Source of the DNA: an uncultured Blautia sp.
GTDB taxonomy: Bacteria > Bacillota > Clostridia > Lachnospirales > Lachnospiraceae
Reading direction: 5' to 3'
Length of the DNA stretch: 12,462 bases
NCBI GenBank assembly: GCA_900765525.1
Contig: CAAFRY010000012.1
Coordinates: 1-12,462 of the forward strand
The notes under the pieces were generated by a model, which saw only the letters and a program-made list of their open reading frames with translations, was not told where the DNA came from and did not search any database. Within the stretch, counting starts at the first letter, position 1. Each line of letters opens with the position of its first letter. Positions 7,356 through 12,462 of the stretch are shown here, piece by piece. The position numbers and the translations under genes are program-made.

Positions 7356-8045
7356 TTATTTTCCGTTTTCCTGGGGCTGCTGAGGCAGCTCTTCAGAAAT
7401 TTGTAAGTCCTGGGCTTCTTCATTAGGCTCATATTTGGCAAAGACCTTGCGGAAGATATAGGAATTCAGGAAGGCTATCAAAGAGAAACCGAATAAAATC
7501 CATATCATACTTCCGTATACCAAAGTGTAGGAGGTCAGGAATGTGATAAACACCATGGCCACAGGGAAAACTGCCATAAGTATGGTCCAGGGAAGATTTA
7601 AAATAGCTATCAGCAGAGAATTCTTGAAGATATTTTTCAGGGAATTTTCAAATCTTGCCAGATAGGGGAATATGTAGGTGAAAAGCATGACATATAAAAT
7701 CATGATTGCCCCTATCAATACCTGGAAAATACTGCGCATATTTCCGGGAAGAATGTAGGCGGCCCGGTAATCTATGTACATGAAAATACCGAATGCTGCT
7801 ACAATCAGCCAGATTATAGTAGCTTGCTTAAAATTGTCTTTAAAGCCTTTGAAAAAACCTTTGGCAATATAGGATTCTTCCCCTTTCACCATTTTCAAAG
7901 TTACAGAAAACAGAGCAGTAATAGAAGCTCCGGCGGTGATGATAGGGATACAGCATACAATACAAAGAAGATTTAAAATTATCAAATCACATAGTCTGGA
8001 CAAAAACCGCATAACCGGGCTGTCCATGTTAAAAAAGCCTCTCAT
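7356..8045 (-). CDS. YesL-like membrane protein (DUF624)
   Basis: 229 residues from the ATG at 8045. A TTG at 8054 would add three residues but sits almost on the AAAGGA site, whereas the ATG lies 10 bases from it. The N-terminus RGFFNMDSPVMRFLSRLCDL followed by a hydrophobic stretch and PIITAGASITALF is the standard opening of YesL/DUF624 proteins. The LKMVKGEESYIAKGFFKGFK segment before the second helix is also typical. About five transmembrane segments are visible (roughly 18-42, 74-93, 104-128, 140-170, 173-195), with a soluble Glu/Gln/Pro-rich tail. Family members often accompany carbohydrate transporters; their biochemical role is unknown. No sugar genes are nearby here. It is 17 bases downstream of the CorC-like gene and so the second gene of that operon. 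Confidence 0.85.
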   Translation of the reverse strand: MRGFFNMDSPVMRFLSRLCDLIILNLLCIVCCIPIITAGASITALFSVTLKMVKGEESYIAKGFFKGFKDNFKQATIIWLIVAAFGIFMYIDYRAAYILPGNMRSIFQVLIGAIMILYVMLFTYIFPYLARFENSLKNIFKNSLLIAILNLPWTILMAVFPVAMVFITFLTSYTLVYGSMIWILFGFSLIAFLNSYIFRKVFAKYEPNEEAQDLQISEELPQQPQENGK

Positions 8046-8062
8046 ATAACACAAGTCCTTTC

Positions 8063-9340
8063 CTAGTTGTTTTCTATTACATCCGTTGTTTCCGGGAGAT
8101 AAATATGCACATTCTCGATTCGGTTCCGCTCCACCTTATCTACCACCAGGCGGACACCGGACTGAGTTATAACCTCTTCACCGGCTTCGGGAAAACGGTC
8201 AAGCTGCTCGATGATATAACCGCCGATGGAATCATAATCCTCAGAAGCAATATTCAGGTGAAGGATGTCATCTAAATCATCCAGACGGGCAGAGCCTAAA
8301 GCAATGTACTCTCTTCCCGGGATGATTTCTGTCAAATCTTCCTCCTCGGAATCATCATATTCGTCATGAATGTCGCCTACAATTTCTTCTACCAAATCCT
8401 CAAGGGTGACAATTCCTGAGGTGGCTCCATACTCATCCAGCACAATGGCAAAGGACACAGAATTCTCTTTCATATCCATGAGAAGCTCGGAGGTCTTTTT
8501 ATATTCATAGGTGAAATAAGCTTCACGCAGGATTTGTCTCAGGGAGAAATCCTCCTTCTGTGTAAGCAGCAAATCCTTCACATTGACAATACCGATGATG
8601 TGGTCTGTACTGTCCTCATACACAGGAAAGCGGGTATGCTTTTCATCCCGGAACATGGCAACCAAATCCTCATAGCTGCTGTTTACATCCACAAAAGAAA
8701 CGTCAATTCTGGGAACCATGACATCCTGAGCCCTGGAATCGTCAAAGTCAAATACATTGTAAATCATCTGACGTTCCTCGGTTTTGATAACGCCCTCCTC
8801 ATGTCCCACGTTTACCAGAGTGCGAAGCTCATGCTCAGTTATGGTATTTCCTTTGGATTTAGGGTCTATCCTCAGAAGGGCCAGAACACCCCAGGAAAGA
8901 TGATTCATAAGGAAAATCACAGGAGTCAGTACAATCATCAGAATTCGGATAACCCTTGCATAAGACAGAGCCAATCGCTCTGCGTGTACTGTGGCTAAAG
9001 TCTTAGGTGTGATTTCTCCGAAAATTAAGACCAGAAGGGTAATAATACCGGTGCTGATACTGACCGCCGCATTGCCAAAAAGCCTCATGGTAAGAGTAGT
9101 GGCAAGAGAGGATGCACTAAGGTTTACAACGTTGTTTCCAATAAGTATGGTACTCAGAAGCTTGCCGGAGTCCTCGATAACCTTTAGCAGGGTCTTGGCT
9201 CTGGAATCACCTTGCTCCGCAAGGGACTGAATACGAATTTTGTTGGCAGTTGTCATGGAAGTTTCTGCTGATGAAAAAAATGCCGAAAGGCAGATAAGAA
9301 TAATCAGGACGAGAAACTGTATGGCATCACTGGAATCCAA
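8063..9340 (-). CDS. CNNM/CBS-domain membrane protein (HlyC/CorC family)
   Basis: About 425 residues. In order: an N-terminal CNNM (DUF21) membrane domain with SSAET (23-27) and GEITPKTLA (108-116) and about four hydrophobic segments; a tandem CBS pair from about 205 to 320 (VMVPRIDVSFVD; FPVYEDSTDHIIGIVNVKDLL; LDEYGATSGIVTLEDLVEEI); and a C-terminal CorC/HlyC domain from about 340. The family contains proteins implicated in magnesium or cobalt efflux and is often misnamed haemolysin. The ion specificity here cannot be read from sequence. The start is a TTG at 9340, nine bases after AAGGAG. A TTG at 9349 directly abuts that site and is unlikely. From 9340 the protein begins MDSSDAIQFL, the usual form in related proteins. 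It is the first gene of a two-gene operon with the DUF624 protein. Confidence 0.88.
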   Translation of the reverse strand: MDSSDAIQFLVLIILICLSAFFSSAETSMTTANKIRIQSLAEQGDSRAKTLLKVIEDSGKLLSTILIGNNVVNLSASSLATTLTMRLFGNAAVSISTGIITLLVLIFGEITPKTLATVHAERLALSYARVIRILMIVLTPVIFLMNHLSWGVLALLRIDPKSKGNTITEHELRTLVNVGHEEGVIKTEERQMIYNVFDFDDSRAQDVMVPRIDVSFVDVNSSYEDLVAMFRDEKHTRFPVYEDSTDHIIGIVNVKDLLLTQKEDFSLRQILREAYFTYEYKKTSELLMDMKENSVSFAIVLDEYGATSGIVTLEDLVEEIVGDIHDEYDDSEEEDLTEIIPGREYIALGSARLDDLDDILHLNIASEDYDSIGGYIIEQLDRFPEAGEEVITQSGVRLVVDKVERNRIENVHIYLPETTDVIENN

Positions 9341-9391
9341 TAACTTCAACTCCTTTTTAATTATAGATTACAGCCGCAGCTGCTACAGAAT

Positions 9392-9420
9392 AATATACAT
9401 GATTTTATCAGGGAATGCAA
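9392..9420 (-). promoter_or_regulatory. promoter of the CorC-like/DUF624 operon
   Basis: On the minus strand: -35 TTGCAT (9415-9420), a 17-base spacer and -10 TATATT (9392-9397). It is divergent from the promoter of the surface protein gene in the same 202-base gap and about 50 bases upstream of the TTG start. Confidence 0.65.
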
Positions 9421-9453
9421 CAAAAGGGGGCGAAAAAAGTTCATTTTAGGGGG

Positions 9454-9482
9454 TGTCGAAAAAAGAAAAATTGTGGTATACT
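9454..9482 (+). promoter_or_regulatory. extended -10 promoter with Spo0A-box match, for the surface protein gene
   Basis: The element TGGTATACT (9474-9482) is an extended -10 (TGnTATACT). No -35 hexamer is recognisable. In its place lies TGTCGAA (9454-9460), an exact match to the 0A-box core TGNCGAA, centred about 32 bases upstream of the likely transcription start. CGAAAAAAG occurs here (9457-9465) and 26 bases upstream (9431-9439) after a G-run. Activation by Spo0A is inference. Confidence 0.5.
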
Positions 9483-9542
9483 TATTCAGAATGAAATTTA
9501 AACATATGCAATCAGGTGGTTTCAGAAGGGAATGTTTTTTAA

Positions 9543-11726
9543 ATGAATAGGAATAGGAAAAATTTACATAAAGTGAAAGCCAATGTATTGGGACTTACGC
9601 TGGCTTCTGTGATGGCTGTGGGAACTGCCGGGGAGGCAATGGTGCCATCGCTGGTTTATGCAGCGGACAGCAGTGTACAGGCGGGCACCGGAAAAACAGC
9701 CGGAACCATATACTTAAACGGAACGTTAGGAGCTGAGGCAGATAAGCAGGACGGAAGCAGTAAGGATAAAGCCGTGGCTTCCCTGGATAAGGCCCTTGCC
9801 CTTGCGGGAAGCGGCGGCACAGTGCTGGTCTGCGGACAGATAACCGTCAGCAGTGAGAAAAGCCTGACGATTCCCGGAGGAGTGCAGATTAAAAAGGCAG
9901 AGGGTTATACGGGTTCTATTATAAAGATTACAGGGAAAGGCAAGCTTACGGTTACGGGAAGCGGTTTGCAGGCTTCAGATGTGGATACCACAGGAGCAGA
10001 TGCCGGAAGTAATGCTTTTATCCAATCCACCAATCCTTCCGGTACAGAGGATACTTCTAAGACACAGGACAGCAAAGAGCCTGCAGCTACGCCTGCCCCA
10101 GAACAGAATAATGCTTCTAATACTAATGGTAACAATACCAATAATACAAATAAGACGGAGGTTCCCGCCCCTGGTACAGGAAGTACAGATAAAACAGAAG
10201 GAGAGGATACGAAGGAACCGGAAAAGACAGAGCCTCCTGTTCAGAAGCAGCAGGGCACTGTGGTAATGCCGGATTCCGTAACGCTGAAAAGCCAGGACCA
10301 GTGGAAAGAATTTGATTTTGCACAGGCTGGTTTTCAGGGAGAGGGAACTTTTGCCTGGGAGTCCCAGAGCGGACCAGAGACTTATGAAAGCCAAATGAAG
10401 GTTATTTTTACCCCAAAGGATACTCAAAACCTGGACTATTCTCATATAGAGGGATGGGATGAGAACACCAAGACCGTAAGCAGGGTTGTGAAAGTAACGG
10501 TGGAATCCTTAAAAACCCCGGACAAAGAACAGGCTTCGGAGAATCCGGATGACAAGGATGGAACCGGAAAGGACCAGGCGGACAAAGATAATAGCGAAAA
10601 TAAGGACTCTGAAACAGTGGGAAACGGCAATGAGTCCGGCAACAAGACAGATGCAGATGAAAATACAACAGACAAAGACGAGACAGATAAAGACAGCCAT
10701 AAGGATGAAAATACAGACAACGTAAATACAGATAAAGAAGATACGGACGACGCAAATACAGACAAAGAAGATATTAAAGAAGACAAGGAAAACCAGGATT
10801 CAGAGGAAGAACAGAAAGACCAGGACTCCCAGGAGGACGAAGGTAAGCCGGGGGATGCCGGAGATTCTTCCGAAACAACAGAAAAAGAAGACCAATCCGG
10901 AAACAAAGACCAGGAAGCTGACCAGGAACAGCCGGAAGCTACCCAGGGGAAAACCGGAGAGGAGGCTACAGAACTTCCACAGGACATTATTCCAGTGGGA
11001 AGTCTGCTGGATGAAGTTACGGGAATCCGGGTATCAGGAGATTTTATCCCCTTCTATGTGGATTTGCAGGTAAGCTACAATGACCAGTTAAGCCAGCTTC
11101 CTGAGGCAGGTATTGGTGATATTCTCTCTGCTTATGAAATCTGCCTTTGGGATTTAAAAGAAGATGCAGAATATCAGGTTCCGGATGGGAAAAAAGTCAA
11201 GGTAATGATTCCTCTTCCGGAAAATGCGGAGGCTTTCTCTCAGCTTTCTGTGGCTCATTATCTGGCCAGCCAGCAGTACGAATATTTCGTGCTGGGAAAT
11301 GAAGAAACTCCCGGAAATATGACGGTGGAAACCATTGACGGTATCCAGTATCTAACCTTTGAGACTTCTTCTTTCAGCCCCTTTAACGTTGGCGGCAGCC
11401 AGCTGGTGGGACCGGGAAGCCAGGATAAGACAAATACAGGTACATCTTCCGGCAGTCAGACAGGAAGCCAGTCCGGCAGCCAGCAAACAGGCACGGGAAC
11501 TTCCCAGAACAATAATTCCGCAGGACAGAGTACAGCAAAGCCTGGAACCAGCGGGACAAAGACCAGCGTGAACACAGGTACTGCGGTAAAGACGAACACC
11601 AAAACCAGGGTTATCCGTACCGTGAAGACAGGAGATGAATCCCCTGTTCTGGTATATGTGGCAGTAGGCGCAGCGGCAGTAGTGCTGGCAGTTCTGGCCT
11701 TCCTTATGGGAAAGAAAAGAAAATAG
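9543..11726 (+). CDS. secreted acidic surface protein with C-terminal sorting-type anchor
   Basis: 727 residues. A signal peptide (1-40) has a basic start, a hydrophobic core and probable cleavage after VYA. Residues 54-145 read GTIYLNG...DGSSKDKAVASLDKALALAGSGGTV, resembling the opening of beta-helix surface proteins. Next come a Thr/Asn/Pro linker (160-235), an Ig-like segment (238-322; VIFTPKDTQNLDYS and VVKVTV) and a very acidic Asp/Glu/Lys linker (325-480). A compact beta-rich domain follows (483-618; VPDGKKVKVMIPLPENA and YLTFETSSFSPFNVGG). The C-terminus has a Ser/Gly/Thr stalk, the motif VKTGD (694-698), a hydrophobic helix (700-722) and KKRK. That is the layout of a sortase signal, but LPXTG is absent. 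A role in envelope adhesion or architecture is likely; the ligand is unknown. The ATG follows AAGGGA by about 11 bases. Confidence 0.8.
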   Translation: MNRNRKNLHKVKANVLGLTLASVMAVGTAGEAMVPSLVYAADSSVQAGTGKTAGTIYLNGTLGAEADKQDGSSKDKAVASLDKALALAGSGGTVLVCGQITVSSEKSLTIPGGVQIKKAEGYTGSIIKITGKGKLTVTGSGLQASDVDTTGADAGSNAFIQSTNPSGTEDTSKTQDSKEPAATPAPEQNNASNTNGNNTNNTNKTEVPAPGTGSTDKTEGEDTKEPEKTEPPVQKQQGTVVMPDSVTLKSQDQWKEFDFAQAGFQGEGTFAWESQSGPETYESQMKVIFTPKDTQNLDYSHIEGWDENTKTVSRVVKVTVESLKTPDKEQASENPDDKDGTGKDQADKDNSENKDSETVGNGNESGNKTDADENTTDKDETDKDSHKDENTDNVNTDKEDTDDANTDKEDIKEDKENQDSEEEQKDQDSQEDEGKPGDAGDSSETTEKEDQSGNKDQEADQEQPEATQGKTGEEATELPQDIIPVGSLLDEVTGIRVSGDFIPFYVDLQVSYNDQLSQLPEAGIGDILSAYEICLWDLKEDAEYQVPDGKKVKVMIPLPENAEAFSQLSVAHYLASQQYEYFVLGNEETPGNMTVETIDGIQYLTFETSSFSPFNVGGSQLVGPGSQDKTNTGTSSGSQTGSQSGSQQTGTGTSQNNNSAGQSTAKPGTSGTKTSVNTGTAVKTNTKTRVIRTVKTGDESPVLVYVAVGAAAVVLAVLAFLMGKKRK
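10515..10974 (+). repeat. low-complexity coding tract for the acidic Asp/Glu/Lys linker
   Basis: A purine-rich tract encodes degenerate short repeats such as NTDKED (residues 395-400 and 405-410), TDKD and KDQ. The repeats are imperfect at DNA level, so this is a low-complexity spacer and not a clean tandem array. It probably forms an extended, highly charged stalk between the Ig-like and beta-rich domains. Confidence 0.6.
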
Positions 11727-11761
11727 AGAAAAATCCTACGAAAAAATGTCATGGACAGAGG

Positions 11762-11793
11762 AACCCTTCCATATATTCATATGGGAGGGTTTT
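11762..11793 (+). terminator. terminator-like hairpin that also contains the next gene's ribosome binding site
   Basis: A 13-base stem has arms at 11762-11774 and 11779-11791, one G-U pair and the tetraloop ATTC, and runs into TTTT (11790-11793). It lies about 35 bases after the surface protein stop, as expected for an intrinsic terminator. The right arm contains GGGAGGG (11783-11789), which is the Shine-Dalgarno site of the downstream membrane protein gene. Confidence 0.7.
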
Positions 11794-11796
11794 CAT

Positions 11797-12168
11797 ATGG
11801 ATGAGACATTGGTAAAAATTTCGAAGCCTCTGCAGATGATGAAGGCGCTGCTCCTTTCCTATGTGATAACAGGAATCCTGCTTTTAGGACTTGCGTTTCT
11901 CCTGTATAAACTGGGATGGGGTGAGAGCCAGGTAAACCTGGGAATTTTGGTGATTTACATATTGTCCTGCCTGGTGGGAGGATTTTATATGGGGAAAAAG
12001 GCAAAGTCCAAAAGGTTTTTGTGGGGAATCGGTTTGGGAGCAGGCTATGCCCTTTTGCTTACAGCCGTTACTTTTCTCACAGAGCATCAGACGGGAGATA
12101 TGAAAGAAGCTCTGCTGATGTTCTTCCTCTGTATGATGGGAGGAGCTCTGGGAGGTATGCTGTCTTAG
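11797..12168 (+). CDS. small four-helix membrane protein (TIGR04086-like)
   Basis: 123 residues from the ATG at 11797, seven bases after GGGAGGG. A longer frame from 11746 would translate the hairpin and add 17 non-hydrophobic residues, so it is rejected. Four hydrophobic segments are visible (roughly 16-37, 46-66, 72-91 and 101-122), with short basic loops such as KKAKSKR. The glycine-rich helix ends (GLGAGYALL, MMGGALGGML) fit the TIGR04086 family of putative membrane proteins, about 120-130 residues. From memory, members often sit beside SCIFF peptide genes, and that is the case here. No biochemical function is known. It is probably expressed by readthrough from the surface protein gene or from an unrecognised promoter, because its ribosome binding site is inside the terminator stem. 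Confidence 0.8.
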   Translation: MDETLVKISKPLQMMKALLLSYVITGILLLGLAFLLYKLGWGESQVNLGILVIYILSCLVGGFYMGKKAKSKRFLWGIGLGAGYALLLTAVTFLTEHQTGDMKEALLMFFLCMMGGALGGMLS

Positions 12169-12212
12169 ATACCTTTAACCAGAGAGGGCATAGATTCCTC
12201 TTAAAGAAATAC

Positions 12213-12241
12213 TTGCCTCATAACTTTACCTATGCTATAAT
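12213..12241 (+). promoter_or_regulatory. strong promoter of the SCIFF precursor gene
   Basis: -35 TTGCCT (12213-12218), a 17-base spacer and a perfect -10 TATAAT (12236-12241) with an upstream TGC that makes it an extended -10. The leader is about 30 bases. The gap 12169-12279 holds nothing else recognisable. Confidence 0.8.
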
Positions 12242-12279
12242 ACCGCTTAGATGTTAATAGACATAAGGAGGAACATAGG

Positions 12280-12420
12280 ATGGAACATATCAAAACATTA
12301 AATACAAAGAGCTTACAGAATACAGTTAAAAAAGGCGGATGCGGTGAATGTCAGACATCCTGCCAGTCAGCCTGCAAAACATCCTGCACTGTAGGAAACC
12401 AGAGCTGCGAGAATAAATAG
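12280..12420 (+). CDS. scfA: SCIFF ranthipeptide precursor (six cysteines in forty-five residues)
   Basis: A 46-residue peptide that begins MEHIKTLNTKSLQ and has exactly six cysteines, at 21, 24, 28, 32, 36 and 43 (GECQTSCQSACKTSC, then CTVGNQSCENK). This is the signature of the SCIFF family, ribosomally made peptides of Clostridia. A radical SAM maturase with a SPASM-type domain modifies them, forming thioether bonds between Cys sulphur and a non-alpha carbon. As I recall, in the C. thermocellum system one such link joins Cys32 to Thr37, and both positions are Cys and Thr here. AAGGAGG (12264-12270) lies 9 bases before the ATG. The maturase gene is expected immediately to the right, outside the window. 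The biological role of SCIFF is unsettled; quorum or metabolic signalling has been proposed. Confidence 0.93.
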   Translation: MEHIKTLNTKSLQNTVKKGGCGECQTSCQSACKTSCTVGNQSCENK

Positions 12421-12462
12421 TCAGAATGTCATAAGGCATGGAATAAACAGCGGCCCTAAAAG

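Noticed and set aside
10720..10780. Tandem repeat or CRISPR-like array
   Set aside because: Repeats are short, imperfect and follow the coding frame of the acidic linker; no regular spacers.
10442..10987. Serine-rich 181-codon minus-strand frame
   Set aside because: It is the complement of the acidic Asp/Glu/Lys coding tract; composition alone keeps it open. No ribosome binding site or recognisable protein.
11746..11796. N-terminal extension of the small membrane protein
   Set aside because: These codons are the terminator-like hairpin; the proper ribosome binding site precedes ATG 11797.

Overview
The window looks like a chromosomal segment from an anaerobic, spore-forming, probably gut-dwelling Firmicute of the Lachnospiraceae type. 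The supporting genes are both dipicolinate synthase subunits, an oxygen-sensitive pyruvate formate-lyase system, a SCIFF (six-cysteine) peptide precursor, and an acidic surface protein with a Gram-positive sorting-type tail. Shine-Dalgarno sites are strong (AGGAGG) and promoters are of the sigma-A type. No mobile element, tRNA, rRNA or CRISPR array is visible.

Layout. (1) Bases 1-4037, plus strand: a tightly packed operon of dpaA (5' end outside the window), dpaB, a glutamine-dependent asparagine synthase, a small GNAT-like acetyltransferase and a YdcF/DUF218 protein. It ends at an intrinsic terminator that lies inside the 3' coding end of the convergent pflA. (2) Bases 3936-7200, minus strand: a pyruvate formate-lyase operon from a clear promoter at 7129-7157. 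The lyase is in two pieces. A 690-residue core carries the catalytic Cys-Cys pair but has no glycyl radical domain. A separate 80-residue protein, with its own strong ribosome binding site, carries the radical motif RVSGYA. The radical SAM activase PflA follows and overlaps the small gene. (3) Bases 7286-9420, minus strand: a two-gene membrane operon, a CNNM/CBS CorC-like protein and a YesL-like DUF624 protein, with its own promoter and terminator. (4) Bases 9454-11793, plus strand: a 727-residue secreted, membrane/wall-anchored acidic protein, preceded by an extended -10 promoter carrying an exact Spo0A-box match. (5) Bases 11797-12420, plus strand: a small four-helix membrane protein (TIGR04086-like), then a 46-residue SCIFF ranthipeptide precursor behind a very good promoter. 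Its radical SAM maturase should lie just beyond the right edge.

How they work together: the first operon points to late sporulation (dipicolinate for the spore core, perhaps asparagine supply). The pfl operon makes acetyl-CoA and formate from pruvate (pyruvate) during fermentation, and splitting off the radical domain would let the oxygen-labile part be made and replaced separately. The right end is cell-envelope and peptide-modification biology. The most notable item is the two-piece pyruvate formate-lyase, which also has an unusual Cys-rich tail on its core subunit.
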